From Idiomarina sp. A28L (GTDB lineage: Bacteria > Pseudomonadota > Gammaproteobacteria > Enterobacterales > Alteromonadaceae): a stretch of DNA of 64,000 nt. Made by a program: the position numbers and the translations under genes. Positions 18,603 to 27,913 of the stretch are shown piece after piece (the stretch's first letter is position 1; each line of letters opens with the position of its first letter). The DNA is taken from positions 62,001 to 126,000 of the forward strand of contig NZ_AFPO01000002.1 of the NCBI RefSeq assembly GCF_000218785.1, written 5' to 3'. The notes under the pieces were generated by a model that was not told the origin of the DNA, searched no databases, and worked only from the letters and a program-made list of their open reading frames with translations.

Positions 18603-19104
18603 GCGCTTGCTGTTGGCCTTCATCGCTGTGCAGGAACAACTTCCACAATTCCTGAAAGCTTTGTTTTTTGGTGGGGTGCCTGTGCAATGGATGAAGATCC
18701 GCAAGCGGCTTTAACACAAATGCGCTGGTTAAAATCTCTGAACGTGGCAAATCAGGTTCACCGTTAGCGGAATTTTCTTGCACTCGATCACCAAACATTA
18801 AAATATCCAAATCGAGCGTTCTTGAGCTGTACTTTTCAGTTTCTGCCGGGCGCCCAAAACTTTCTTCGATATCTTTACACTGCTGTTGAACTTCCAAAAG
18901 CGTATTGCTGGTAAAAAAACTCACTACCAAATTATAAAACGGTGGCCCGGTGAAGCCCAAAGCTTCCGATTCGTATACAGGTGAAACTTGCAACAGCGGG
19001 TAATGCCTAGAAAGATGTAAAACAGCCCCGCGAATATTTGCTTCACGATTGATGTTACTACCTATACCGATACTAATTAGCTTTTCAGTAGCCATGTTGT
19101 TCAT
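18577..19104 (-). CDS. folK: 2-amino-4-hydroxy-6-hydroxymethyldihydropteridine diphosphokinase
   Basis: FolK transfers pyrophosphate from ATP to the pterin in folate synthesis. At 175 residues it is close to the usual 160-180. It has the [15 protein letters not shown] opening, [15 protein letters not shown], and the signature [14 protein letters not shown] with the two metal-binding aspartates. The E. coli HPR motif is seen in altered form as LHRHPTKK. It lies 12 bp downstream of folB on the same strand, so the two consecutive folate genes probably form an operon. The 3' end overlaps cca. Confidence 0.95.
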   Translation of the reverse strand: MNNMATEKLISIGIGSNINREANIRGAVLHLSRHYPLLQVSPVYESEALGFTGPPFYNLVVSFFTSNTLLEVQQQCKDIEESFGRPAETEKYSSRTLDLDILMFGDRVQENSANGEPDLPRSEILTSAFVLKPLADLHPLHRHPTKKQSFQELWKLFLHSDEGQQQALTVVSFRW

Positions 19105-19116
19105 CAGCCCTTGTTA

Positions 19117-19482
19117 TCATTCTTCACGTTTACGGAAAATGGTTACCGCAACCGTCTTCGCCGCAGCAACTGCGGTTGGCTTTGCTACTCGAACTTCAAG
19201 TTCAGTAACGCTAAATTCTTCCATAATGCGCGCCGCAAGCATTTCTGCTACTTCTTCAATTAGCCCCCAAGGCTTTGCAGAAATCCAGCTAGTAGCTGCT
19301 TTTCGCACAGCATCGTAATCAAGGGCATCTTCAATAGCACCACTTTTTGCAGCTGGGCGATTATCCCAGGCCATTTTTAAATCAATGATTAGCGGCTGGG
19401 TTATTTCTTGTTCCCATTCAAAAATCCCAATCACTGCCAAAACTTCTAAGCCTTCAACACTCACAAAATCTCGCACGCGCAA
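19117..19482 (-). CDS. folB: Dihydroneopterin aldolase
   Basis: FolB cleaves dihydroneopterin to the hydroxymethyl pterin used by FolK. The 121-residue protein has the substrate-binding GIFEWEQE segment near 19-26, the catalytic-region LIEEVAEMLAARI near 75-87, and the conserved lysine in VRVAKPTAV near 100. Length fits the family. It is first in a folB-folK pair, with the promoter presumably in the 167 bp shared with divergent plsY. Confidence 0.93.
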   Translation of the reverse strand: MRVRDFVSVEGLEVLAVIGIFEWEQEITQPLIIDLKMAWDNRPAAKSGAIEDALDYDAVRKAATSWISAKPWGLIEEVAEMLAARIMEEFSVTELEVRVAKPTAVAAAKTVAVTIFRKREE

Positions 19483-19649
19483 TTCCTACTCTTAAAACAT
19501 TGTTACAATTTAGTTTCTATATTAAGCCACTTTTCGCGCGTTGATGCTCGCTTCGATTAGCTTTTACGGAAAAAAAACTTTATTCTGCTGATATTCTGTT
19601 CTGCAGAACAACTTTAATCTTAACGCAACAGGAACGCGCAAAAAAGCTA

Positions 19650-20276
19650 ATGTCTGCCCTCGCCCTTCTTATGATCGTGTTTGCTTATCTACTTGGTTCT
19701 TTAAGTAGTGCGATTATTGTGTGTAAAGCATTTCGTCTCGACGACCCACGCTTACGCGGGTCGGGTAACCCCGGAACCACCAATGTATATCGCCTCGGCG
19801 GCCCTGTTCCCGCAGGTTTAACACTACTTGGCGATATTCTAAAGGGCATGATTCCTGTTTGGGCGGCATATTATCTTGATTTGAGCCCCATTTTCTTGGG
19901 CTTGGTTGCAATTGCTGCCTGCTTAGGCCACATCTATCCCCTATATTTCAAATTTCAGGGTGGAAAGGCCGTTGCTACTGCGCTTGGTGCGATGTTCCCA
20001 GTAGCTTCAGAAATGGCGATTTTACTCATTGTTACTTGGATAATGGTATTTTGGGCAAGCCGAGTATCGTCACTAGCAGCCCTCATTACAGTTGCCCTTT
20101 CGCCAGTTTATGCATGGCTCATCAAACCCCAGTACACCATTCCAGCGCTCATGTTGGCAGCTCTTATCATCTGGCGGCATCGCACTAACATCGTGCGTTT
20201 ATGGCGAGGAACCGAAGTGAGCTTTCAGAAAAAAACGAAGAAAAAACCACCCACAAATAACAAATCTTCGGAGTAG
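19650..20276 (+). CDS. plsY: Acyl-phosphate glycerol-3-phosphate acyltransferase
   Basis: PlsY moves an acyl group from acyl phosphate to glycerol 3-phosphate, the first step of phospholipid synthesis in the inner membrane. The 208-residue protein has about five hydrophobic segments and the conserved loops YLLGSLSSAIIV, RGSGNPGTTNVYR and FQGGKAVATALG, ending in a lysine-rich cytoplasmic tail. It is divergent from folB and convergent with tsaD, a common gammaproteobacterial neighbourhood. Confidence 0.96.
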   Translation: MSALALLMIVFAYLLGSLSSAIIVCKAFRLDDPRLRGSGNPGTTNVYRLGGPVPAGLTLLGDILKGMIPVWAAYYLDLSPIFLGLVAIAACLGHIYPLYFKFQGGKAVATALGAMFPVASEMAILLIVTWIMVFWASRVSSLAALITVALSPVYAWLIKPQYTIPALMLAALIIWRHRTNIVRLWRGTEVSFQKKTKKKPPTNNKSSE

Positions 20277-20344
20277 CCTTTTGTTCGTCTATTAGTTGTT
20301 GGTTAAGGCAACTGATAAACGTTAAGAATGGGATTAAGGTAAAA

Positions 20345-21358
20345 CTAGAGCGGAGCTAATTCTGTAAGTGGCCAGCGCGGCCGAACCTTCACCTCTAAAT
20401 CGGCTGTTTGCTGAGCTACTAAGCGCTGCGCTCCGGCGAACGCAATCATCGCACCGTTATCTGTACAAAACTCTGAGCGCGGATAGAACACTTCGCCACC
20501 GCGTTTATGCATAGTTTCTTCTAGCATGGCGCGTAAACGCACATTCGCACTTACACCACCAGCCACTACTAAACGGTTTAAGCCCGTTTGTTTGAGCGCT
20601 CGCTGACATTTAATAATTAACGTATCTACAACTGCATCTTGAAATGCTCGAGCGATATCTGCTTGCGTTTGCGCATCTTTGCCATTCTTTGCAATCGCCT
20701 GCGCCGCCGCAGTTTTTAAACCACTAAATGAAAAATTCAGGCCCGGTTTATCGGTCATTGGCCTTGGAAATACAAAGCGGTCGGCAACGCCTTTATCGGC
20801 CATTGCCGCAAGCCGAGGCCCGCCTGGATAATCAAGGCCAAGTAACTTTGCGGTTTTATCAAACGCTTCACCAGCTGCATCATCCACTGATTCACCCAAC
20901 AAGATATATTCACCAATACCATCCACTTGCACCAATTGAGTATGGCCGCCAGAAACCAAAAGCGCGATAAATGGGAATTCAGGTTGTTTTTCTTCTAACA
21001 TTGGCGCCAGTAAATGCCCTTCCATATGGTGCACGCCCACAGCAGGAACGTTCCAACCAAATGCTAAGCTACGCCCAATAGTTGCACCTACAAGTAAAGC
21101 CCCAATTAAACCCGGCCCGGCAGTATAAGCAACACCATCAATATCTGCAGCGGTTAGGTTAGCATCAGCTAACGCTTTACGAATCAATGGTAGGGTTTTG
21201 CGCACGTGATCGCGCGAGGCCAGCTCAGGCACTACACCACCATAATCAGCATGTAGTTTTACTTGGCTATATAAAGCATGGGATAACAACCCTTGCTCGG
21301 TATCATAAATCGCAATACCGGTCTCATCACAAGAGGTTTCAATTCCCAAAACACGCAT
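20345..21358 (-). CDS. tsaD: tRNA N6-adenosine threonylcarbamoyltransferase
   Basis: TsaD, with TsaB and TsaE, makes the t6A37 modification in tRNAs that read ANN codons. The 337-residue protein begins [19 protein letters not shown], carries the metal-binding histidines H111 and H115 (HHMEGHL), and has the ASKHA-fold motifs [19 protein letters not shown] and [13 protein letters not shown]. In many relatives tsaD is divergent from rpsU, but here the upstream neighbour is pilT on the same strand. Confidence 0.97.
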   Translation of the reverse strand: MRVLGIETSCDETGIAIYDTEQGLLSHALYSQVKLHADYGGVVPELASRDHVRKTLPLIRKALADANLTAADIDGVAYTAGPGLIGALLVGATIGRSLAFGWNVPAVGVHHMEGHLLAPMLEEKQPEFPFIALLVSGGHTQLVQVDGIGEYILLGESVDDAAGEAFDKTAKLLGLDYPGGPRLAAMADKGVADRFVFPRPMTDKPGLNFSFSGLKTAAAQAIAKNGKDAQTQADIARAFQDAVVDTLIIKCQRALKQTGLNRLVVAGGVSANVRLRAMLEETMHKRGGEVFYPRSEFCTDNGAMIAFAGAQRLVAQQTADLEVKVRPRWPLTELAPL

Positions 21359-21461
21359 ATTATTTTTGCCTCAAAATTTACCGCAGAACTCGCAATAGTA
21401 ACCACGGAAGCACTTATGCGGCAATGAAATTAGATCGTTATTTAAGGCCCGTATTCTAACG

Positions 21462-21486
21462 AAAAACTAAGCTAGCGGCACTAGCT
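21462..21486 (-). terminator. Probable terminator of pilT
   Basis: On the minus strand AGCTAG-TGCCG-CTAGCT is followed by TAGTTTTT, about 25 bp after the pilT stop. The stem is only 6 bp, so this is moderate evidence. It lies within the upstream region of tsaD. Confidence 0.55.
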
Positions 21487-21508
21487 GTTTTAACATAAGT
21501 TGAGTGCC

Positions 21509-22537
21509 CTAAGTAATTTGCCCCAACTTACCTTTCACTTGATCTTGATTAATTTCACCATTTTCCGCTAACCGATTCAGCGCTTGCTCCATGGTTTGCA
21601 TACCAATTGCGGCACCAGTTTGAATCGAAGAATACATTTGCGCCACTTTATCTTCGCGGATTAAGTTTTTAATCGCTGGAGTAGCCAACATTATTTCATG
21701 AGCAGCAACGCGGCCACCGTTGGGCTTTTTAATCAAAATTTGCGAAACCACAGCGCGCAACGATTCAGAGAGCATCGAACGCACCATTGATTTTTCATCA
21801 CCCGGAAATACATCGATAATTCGATCAATAGTTTTTGGTGCTGAGGTGGTATGTAAAGTACCAAACACTAAATGGCCTGTTTCTGCGGCTGTAAGAGCCA
21901 AACGAATGGTTTCTAAATCACGCAATTCGCCAACAAGAATAACATCCGGATCTTCGCGCAAAGAAACGCGTAAAGCATTACTAAAGCTGTGCGTATCTCG
22001 ATGCACTTCGCGCTGATTAATCAAACTCATCTTATTTTCGTGCACAAATTCTATTGGATCTTCAATAGTGAGCACATGAAACGGATATCTGCGATTAATA
22101 TAATCAACCATGGCGGCGAGTGTGGTTGATTTACCCGACCCTGTTGGCCCAGTAACTAAAACAAGGCCACGCGGGTATTCGGAAATACGGCCCAATATTT
22201 CTGGTGCGTTAAGCTCTTCAAGGCTGAGCACTCGATCAGGAATGGTGCGGAAAACTGCAGCGGGGCCATGTTGCTGCATAAATACATTAGCCCGAAAACG
22301 CGCCAGCCCTGGCACCGAAAACGAGAAATCGACTTCCAGATCTTCTTTGAATTGGGCTAACTGCCGCTCATTCATTACCGACGTAACCATTGCTTCGATT
22401 TGTCGAGAGTCGAGCAGGTCTGTGTTAATCTTACTGATATCGCCATCGATACGGCACATAGCCGGTGCATTTGCCGAAAGGTGCAAATCAGATGCTTTAT
22501 TATTCACGCTGTGTTCAAGTAATTGTTTGATATCCAT
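21509..22537 (-). CDS. pilT: Type IV pilus retraction-type ATPase
   Basis: PilT powers pilus retraction in twitching motility and DNA uptake. The 342-residue protein has the PilT N-terminal motif NNKASDLHLSANAPAMCRIDG, Walker A GPTGSGKST at 130-138, Asp box ILVGELRDLETIRLALTAAE, the His box HLVFGTLHTTSA, and the PilT-type AIKNLIRE motif near the C terminus (AIRNLIRE in classic PilT). PilU, often adjacent, is absent. Divergent from yggS across 46 bp, the usual arrangement in gammaproteobacteria. Confidence 0.94.
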   Translation of the reverse strand: MDIKQLLEHSVNNKASDLHLSANAPAMCRIDGDISKINTDLLDSRQIEAMVTSVMNERQLAQFKEDLEVDFSFSVPGLARFRANVFMQQHGPAAVFRTIPDRVLSLEELNAPEILGRISEYPRGLVLVTGPTGSGKSTTLAAMVDYINRRYPFHVLTIEDPIEFVHENKMSLINQREVHRDTHSFSNALRVSLREDPDVILVGELRDLETIRLALTAAETGHLVFGTLHTTSAPKTIDRIIDVFPGDEKSMVRSMLSESLRAVVSQILIKKPNGGRVAAHEIMLATPAIKNLIREDKVAQMYSSIQTGAAIGMQTMEQALNRLAENGEINQDQVKGKLGQIT

Positions 22538-22583
22538 ATAAAACTCTTATTCAAAATTAACTGGAAGAAGACAACTTAAGCCA

Positions 22584-23297
22584 ATGCCAACATCAACAGA
22601 AATATCACACTCTGCATTGCACACGCATTTCGCCGAGGTAAAACAACAAATTAAGCATGCCGCCGAGGCTGCAAACCGCAGCATTGACAGTATCGCACTT
22701 CTTGCGGTCAGTAAAACGAAACCAGCATCCGCTATCGCCGAACTCTACGGTGCCGGCCAGCGCCAGTTCGGTGAGAATTATGTGCAAGAGGCTCTTGATA
22801 AAATCACCGAACTCCATGAGCTCACTGATATTATCTGGCACTTTATTGGCCCGTTACAATCAAATAAAACAAAAGATGTAGCCGAGAATTTCGATTGGGT
22901 ACACAGCATAGATCGCGAAAAACTCGTTCGTCGGTTAAATGATCAACGGCCAGCTAAGCGCGGCCCTTTAAATATTTTAATTCAGGTCAATATAGATAAT
23001 GAGGCCAGTAAAGCTGGTGTTGGTTTGCATGATATTAATGCTCTAGCTGCCAGCATTGCATCGGCAGACAGGTTACAATTGCGCGGAATTATGGCTATAC
23101 CTAATCCTGAGGCCACTGCAAAAGAGCAAGAGCATAGTTTTCAGCAACTTCAAAAAGCGTACCGGCAACTGCAGGAACAGCATTCTGAAGTTGATACTTT
23201 ATCCTTGGGTATGAGTAATGATTTAGAGTTGGCAATAAAGTATGGCTCAACCATGGTAAGAGTTGGAACAGCCCTATTCGGAGCAAGAAATAAATAG
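22584..23297 (+). CDS. yggS: PLP homeostasis protein (YggS/PLPBP)
   Basis: A 237-residue pyridoxal-phosphate carrier of the alanine-racemase-like barrel fold without known catalysis. The PLP lysine is K44 in AVSKTKP. GQRQFGENYVQEALDK, WHFIGPLQSNK, VHSIDR, and SLGMSNDLELAI with GSTMVRVGTALFG complete the family signature. It heads a same-strand run yggS-proC-yggT-DUF4426 with gaps of 60-75 bp, as in E. coli and many relatives. Confidence 0.95.
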   Translation: MPTSTEISHSALHTHFAEVKQQIKHAAEAANRSIDSIALLAVSKTKPASAIAELYGAGQRQFGENYVQEALDKITELHELTDIIWHFIGPLQSNKTKDVAENFDWVHSIDREKLVRRLNDQRPAKRGPLNILIQVNIDNEASKAGVGLHDINALAASIASADRLQLRGIMAIPNPEATAKEQEHSFQQLQKAYRQLQEQHSEVDTLSLGMSNDLELAIKYGSTMVRVGTALFGARNK

Positions 23298-23358
23298 TTA
23301 GCTTCAGCGAAAAACAAATAATTTGCTAAAATTTATCGAAAAGAAGGAAATAATTATT

Positions 23359-24186
23359 ATGAGCAACAATACACGTACCATTGGTTTTATCGGTGCAGGT
23401 AATATGCCGCAAAGTATTCTGGGTGGCATGATTAAAGGTGGGTATCCCGCCAGCTCAATAATTGTTAGTAACCCCAGCCGGCCAAAACTAGATATGCTGG
23501 AAGAAAAGTATGGCATTGTCACTAGCCAAGATAACCATGAAATAGCGGCCAAAGCCGATGTTATTGTGCTCTCGGTTAAGCCCCAGTTAATGCGCGATGT
23601 ATGTGAAGATTTGCAACAAAACGTTCCTAACTTGGATAAAAAATTAATTATCACCATTGCGGCAGGTTTGCGCATGGATAGCTACTACGAGTATTTCAGC
23701 AAAGATATCGCCTTGGTTCGTGTGATGCCAAACACCCCATCGTTGGTAGGTGAGGGTGTTTCCGGTTTAGTTGCCGATACAAATACAACTAACGCAGACC
23801 GCGATTTTGTTACCCAAGTATTCGATTATGTGGGTATCACTATTTGGCTAGAAGATGAAGATGCTATTGATGTGCTTGGCGCTGTTGCCGGAAGTGGCCC
23901 TGCTTACTTCTTTGAGTTCATGCATAGCTTACAAAGAGCCGCAGAAGATCTTGGTTTTGATAGTGAGCAAGCCAGAGCAATGGTGCAACAAACATGCTTG
24001 GGAGCTGCAAAAATGGCGAGCGAAAGTGAGCTTTCGCTGGTAGATTTACGCAAGCAAGTTACCAGTAAAGGTGGCTCAACCGCCAAAGGCGTTGAGGTGT
24101 ACCAACAGGCTGAATTAAATAAAATTTCCAAGCGCGCCGTGGAAGCAGCTGTTGCTCGCAACCAAGAAATGGCAAAGCTTTTTTAA
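23359..24186 (+). CDS. proC: Pyrroline-5-carboxylate reductase
   Basis: ProC reduces pyrroline-5-carboxylate to proline with NAD(P)H. The start is the ATG at 23359, with AAGAAGGAAA 8 bp upstream, giving 275 residues; the open frame extends 12 codons further. The Rossmann motif is GFIGAGNMPQSILGG at the N terminus; VLSVKPQLM, VRVMPNTPSLVGEG and the C-terminal VAGSGPAYFFEF and VTSKGGSTAKGVE motifs are all present. With proB and proA about 7.5 kb downstream and putA upstream, all proline synthesis and breakdown enzymes are in this window, though not in one operon. Confidence 0.97.
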   Translation: MSNNTRTIGFIGAGNMPQSILGGMIKGGYPASSIIVSNPSRPKLDMLEEKYGIVTSQDNHEIAAKADVIVLSVKPQLMRDVCEDLQQNVPNLDKKLIITIAAGLRMDSYYEYFSKDIALVRVMPNTPSLVGEGVSGLVADTNTTNADRDFVTQVFDYVGITIWLEDEDAIDVLGAVAGSGPAYFFEFMHSLQRAAEDLGFDSEQARAMVQQTCLGAAKMASESELSLVDLRKQVTSKGGSTAKGVEVYQQAELNKISKRAVEAAVARNQEMAKLF

Positions 24187-24250
24187 GCAGAGTTTTTGTA
24201 AACTTAGCTACTCTATATTTAGCTACGTTAATTTATGAAAGGAAGAAACA

Positions 24251-24781
24251 ATGGGTAATGGCGCGCAATTTTTAATTACAACCGCATTTGATATATACAT
24301 TATGGCGGTGATTTTACGCCTATGGATGCAGCTCGCGCAGGTTGATTATTTTAATCCTGTATCGCAATTTATAGTAAAAATAACAGCGCCAATATTAAAC
24401 CCGTTGCGCCGTGTGTTTCCTACTATCGGCCGTTTTGATATTGCCGCAGCGTTCTTAGTCTGTGCCCTTGCTGCATTGAAAATCTTCATTTTAATTCATC
24501 TGCAACTGGGTAGTTTCCCATACACTGTGCTGAATTTGGTGTTAGCCGCATTACATAGCGTAGCACTCACCACATTAACCCTTATTTTCTGGGTACTTTT
24601 AGTACGCGCTATAATGAGTTGGTTTAGCCAAGGCCGCCACCCTATGGAATTTGTTTTGGCTCAGCTTACCGAACCAATGCTCTCACCCATTCGGAGAATT
24701 ATCCCACCGATCGGCGGGCTCGATCTTTCCGTACTAGTATTAATTATTATTGTGCAGTTTATCCGTGTGAGTATTAGTTAG
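24251..24781 (+). CDS. yggT: YggT family membrane protein
   Basis: A 176-residue inner-membrane protein with two copies of the YGGT repeat, seen as RLWMQLAQVDYFNPVSQFIVKI and VLAQLTEPMLSPIRRIIPPIGG. Each repeat follows hydrophobic helices and ends in a P-L/I-R-R-x-x-P-x-I-G motif (NPLRRVFPTIGRFD and SPIRRIIPPIGGLD). The family has been linked to osmotic tolerance and cell division in other bacteria but its mechanism is unknown. Position after proC is conserved across gammaproteobacteria. Confidence 0.93.
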   Translation: MGNGAQFLITTAFDIYIMAVILRLWMQLAQVDYFNPVSQFIVKITAPILNPLRRVFPTIGRFDIAAAFLVCALAALKIFILIHLQLGSFPYTVLNLVLAALHSVALTTLTLIFWVLLVRAIMSWFSQGRHPMEFVLAQLTEPMLSPIRRIIPPIGGLDLSVLVLIIIVQFIRVSIS

Positions 24782-24857
24782 TTTCGTTTTAGCTAGCTGC
24801 ATACGGTTTCCCATTAGGCCTGCATCACTTGCGCGCCTTACCATTGGAGAAAGTGAA

Positions 24858-25328
24858 ATGAACATCTTAAAAGGTTTAGCTTTAACCGTTATCTGTGCAG
24901 GAACGATGTTGCTTTCAACATCAACTTCAGCACAAGAAACGGGGCAAGAACAAGTGCAGGGTGGGCAGTATCAAAATTTCGGTAACTGGCAGGTGCATTA
25001 CAGCGCATTTCCAAGCACTATGCTGCAACCTGAAGTTGCAACGCGCTACAACATTCGCCGTAGTAACGCTCGTGGGCTTGTTAATATTTCAGTATTAGAT
25101 ACGGCTCGAGAAGATAATCCGGCACAACGGGTGGCAATTCAGGGCTACGCGCTTAACAGTTTAGGCCAACGTATTAACCTGCAGTTTCGCCGTTTTGTAG
25201 AAGAGCCTGCTATTTATTATATTAGCGAAGTTGGCCACGACAACGATGATCGCCTGCGCTTTTTTATCACGATAACTCAAGGTGATAGAAACGAAGAGCT
25301 TCGCTTCACGCACACATTTTATCGTTAA
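24858..25328 (+). CDS. DUF4426 periplasmic protein
   Basis: A 156-residue exported protein with a signal peptide (about 1-25, ending TSTSAQ). The mature part begins with QNFGNWQVHYSAFPSTMLQPEVA, which is typical of DUF4426, and ends RNEELRFTHTFYR. No cysteine or enzyme motif is visible; the fold is probably beta-rich. The family regularly follows yggT in Alteromonadales and Vibrionales and has no established function. The ATG has GGAGAAAGTG just upstream. Confidence 0.88.
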   Translation: MNILKGLALTVICAGTMLLSTSTSAQETGQEQVQGGQYQNFGNWQVHYSAFPSTMLQPEVATRYNIRRSNARGLVNISVLDTAREDNPAQRVAIQGYALNSLGQRINLQFRRFVEEPAIYYISEVGHDNDDRLRFFITITQGDRNEELRFTHTFYR

Positions 25329-25365
25329 GTGGATTAGGCCCGATTTAATCAAGCGCAAGCCGTAA

Positions 25366-27096
25366 CTAACTTGTTGCGGCTTTCACGCCTACTTTCAAAA
25401 TCGTGCCATCATCTGCAATTTCTCGGGCAGTAAACACTAGATTACCCAAAACAACATGATCACCTATAACCACTCTTCTGTGGAAGCGGCGCACAAATAT
25501 ATCACTAATTTTAGTATCTAATTCCTCACCGCCCTCTTCCGGTAACACGTAGAAACCAGCTAAATCCGCTAGTGTTATATCCGCATTCAACACGAAATCA
25601 CCAAAGAACGATTTACGGTTAATTCGCTTACTGGTTCCGGTTGAAGCCAACACTTCACTGATCTTGCTAACATCATCAGAAGCGGCCATAACCATTAACG
25701 AATCACCCGCTTTCAATGTTGGATCTGAAGCACTTCGTACCCACACACCATCACGAATTAAACCGATAAAATCAGCATCTCTAGGTAAGTTTATTTCACC
25801 CCAGTGGTGCTCTGCAGCAGCCGAATCGTCGGTAATTTCATACACTACAACTTCCAACACATCTTTAGAGTGAATACTATCGAGCGGCATTCTGTATTCA
25901 GGCTCTGGCTCGGCTGGTATTTCTAAACCTAGTTTGCGGGCTATCCAACTAATACTCCAACCCTGAACTACTAAGGAAACAAGCACTACAACAAAGGCGA
26001 TTTCAAAATACAGCTGCTGGTTTTCAAGCCCCGCTATCCAAGGGAATAGGGCTAATACGATAGGAACCGCCCCGCGCAAACCAACCCAGCTTATAAACAG
26101 CTGATCGCGCCACGGGAATCGAAACGGCGCCAAACTTATAAACACCGCAAGCGGGCGAGCTACAAAGATAAGCACTACCGCTAAAATAAGTGCAGGAACA
26201 AGAATATCCAGTATCGAAGACGGCGTCATAAGCAAGCCGAGCATTAAGAACATCACAATCTGCGATAACCAAGCCAACCCATCGTGCACCCGAAGAATAT
26301 GAATAACTTGTGGAAGCCGCGCGTTGCCAACGATATAACCCATTAAATAAACGGCAAGGAAGCCGCTACCCCCAAACTGAGCCGTTAAACCGAATACGGT
26401 AACTGCGCCTGCTACCGCAAGTAGCGGAAAAAACGAAACGTGCAAATCGAGCTTCTTACAACCGTATACAAAAACCTTGCCGCTTAAGTAGCCTACCAAA
26501 GCCCCCACCACAGCCTGCTGCAGAAAAGTTAACACTACCCAAGCATCAAGAGGCACATCAGGCTGAGCCAGAACTGCAACTAAAGTTACGGTAAGCATAA
26601 CCGCCATTGGGTCGTTACTTCCCGATTCAATCTCAAGCGTTGAGCCTACGCGTTCTTTAATCCTCAGTTTTTGCGATTGGAAAATTGAGAACACGGCCGC
26701 GGCATCGGTAGAACCTAAAATAGCGCCAAGCAGCAATCCTTCTATCCAGGAAAAACCGAACAGCCATGCTGCCGCCAAGCCAGTAATTAAACAAGTAATG
26801 AGCACGCCTAACGACGCTAAGGTTGCTGCAGGCCGCAGAGCAACACGAAAACGCTCGGGATGCGTGCGCAAGCCACCATCGAAGAGAATGATAACCAACG
26901 CTACCGAACCTATAAGTAAAGCTACATCTGGATTATGGAATTGCAGCCCAAGTACCCCTTCCTCGCCGGCAAGCATACCTACACTTAAGAAAACTAAAAG
27001 CAGCGGCGCACCAACCCGCACAGAAAACTGCACAGCTAAAATGCTCACAACTAGTAATGCACCCGCAATCAGAATAAGTAGGTTTACAGCTTCCAT
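25366..27096 (-). CDS. nhaP2: K+/H+ antiporter, CPA1 family
   Basis: A 576-residue inner-membrane antiporter (NhaP2/CvrA type), exporting potassium in exchange for protons. About twelve hydrophobic segments occupy residues 1-390, including FDGGLRTHPERFR near 72-84 and the ion-binding-type LEIESGSNDPMAVMLT near 157. A cytoplasmic tail has a TrkA-C-like region (about 405-485) and a CorC/HlyC-like end (about 495-570). Divergent from rdgB. Substrate assignment rests on overall similarity, and Na+ transport is possible. Confidence 0.9.
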   Translation of the reverse strand: MEAVNLLILIAGALLVVSILAVQFSVRVGAPLLLVFLSVGMLAGEEGVLGLQFHNPDVALLIGSVALVIILFDGGLRTHPERFRVALRPAATLASLGVLITCLITGLAAAWLFGFSWIEGLLLGAILGSTDAAAVFSIFQSQKLRIKERVGSTLEIESGSNDPMAVMLTVTLVAVLAQPDVPLDAWVVLTFLQQAVVGALVGYLSGKVFVYGCKKLDLHVSFFPLLAVAGAVTVFGLTAQFGGSGFLAVYLMGYIVGNARLPQVIHILRVHDGLAWLSQIVMFLMLGLLMTPSSILDILVPALILAVVLIFVARPLAVFISLAPFRFPWRDQLFISWVGLRGAVPIVLALFPWIAGLENQQLYFEIAFVVVLVSLVVQGWSISWIARKLGLEIPAEPEPEYRMPLDSIHSKDVLEVVVYEITDDSAAAEHHWGEINLPRDADFIGLIRDGVWVRSASDPTLKAGDSLMVMAASDDVSKISEVLASTGTSKRINRKSFFGDFVLNADITLADLAGFYVLPEEGGEELDTKISDIFVRRFHRRVVIGDHVVLGNLVFTAREIADDGTILKVGVKAATS

Positions 27097-27223
27097 TAGA
27101 GATTCAGGCTTCCTTCTTTGGCTAATTCATTCTTTAGAAATTTTCTTTTCGGAATGGTGTAACCATTAATTATTTAACAATAACGATTCAGCTTTCGATA
27201 ATAACACAGCCATCGAAGTGCGC

Positions 27224-27229
27224 TATAAT
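27224..27229 (+). promoter_or_regulatory. Candidate -10 element for rdgB
   Basis: A perfect TATAAT lies 41 bp before the rdgB start. The -35 partner at 17 bp (ATAACA) is weak, so this is a partial match only. Confidence 0.4.
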
Positions 27230-27269
27230 CGCCGCGAACTTAATTCTAGGATGTTAGCTGAGGTGATAA

Positions 27270-27872
27270 ATGCAGGGTAAACAATCATTAGAGCTCGTGC
27301 TCGCTACAGGCAACAAGGGGAAGGTAGCTGAACTTTCCGAGCTGCTGGCACCCCTTGGATGGCAAGTAACACCACAAACAGAGCTTAATGTTAGCGATGC
27401 CGATGAAACCGGTTTAACCTTCATTGAAAACGCCATCATTAAAGCTCGGCACGCTTGTGAAAGCACAGGTTTACCTGCGCTCGCCGATGATTCCGGGCTA
27501 GCGGTAAGGGCGCTTGGTGGCGCCCCAGGTATCTACTCTGCGCGCTACGCTGGCGAAAATGCCACTGATAACGATAATGTTGAGAAACTTTTAGCCGCTA
27601 TGCAGGGTGTTCCCGCCGAACAGCGGCAAGCTGAATTTCATTGTGTATTAGTATTCATGCAAAGCGCCAGCGATCCAACTCCCATCGTTTGCCATGGCCG
27701 CTGGGAAGGAATGTTAACTGAAAAGCCAGCAGGCGCAGGTGGATTTGGTTACGACCCAATATTCTGGGTGCCTGAGCGTAATTGTACTTCTGCCGAACTT
27801 AGCAAAAGCGAAAAACAAGTGCTTAGCCATCGCGCCAAAGCATTAAAATTACTAGTGAAGCAGCTAACGTAA
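27270..27872 (+). CDS. rdgB: XTP/dITP diphosphatase
   Basis: RdgB hydrolyses non-canonical purine triphosphates (XTP, ITP, dITP) and keeps them out of nucleic acids. The 200-residue protein has the [16 protein letters not shown] nucleotide-binding opening, [37 protein letters not shown] with the catalytic aspartate, [13 protein letters not shown] and the C-terminal SHRAKALK. The hemW gene follows 41 bp downstream, matching the usual rdgB-hemW order. Confidence 0.96.
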   Translation: MQGKQSLELVLATGNKGKVAELSELLAPLGWQVTPQTELNVSDADETGLTFIENAIIKARHACESTGLPALADDSGLAVRALGGAPGIYSARYAGENATDNDNVEKLLAAMQGVPAEQRQAEFHCVLVFMQSASDPTPIVCHGRWEGMLTEKPAGAGGFGYDPIFWVPERNCTSAELSKSEKQVLSHRAKALKLLVKQLT

Positions 27873-27913
27873 ACTAACCAAATCGATTACACATTTTTCA
27901 ACTGGAAAACTTC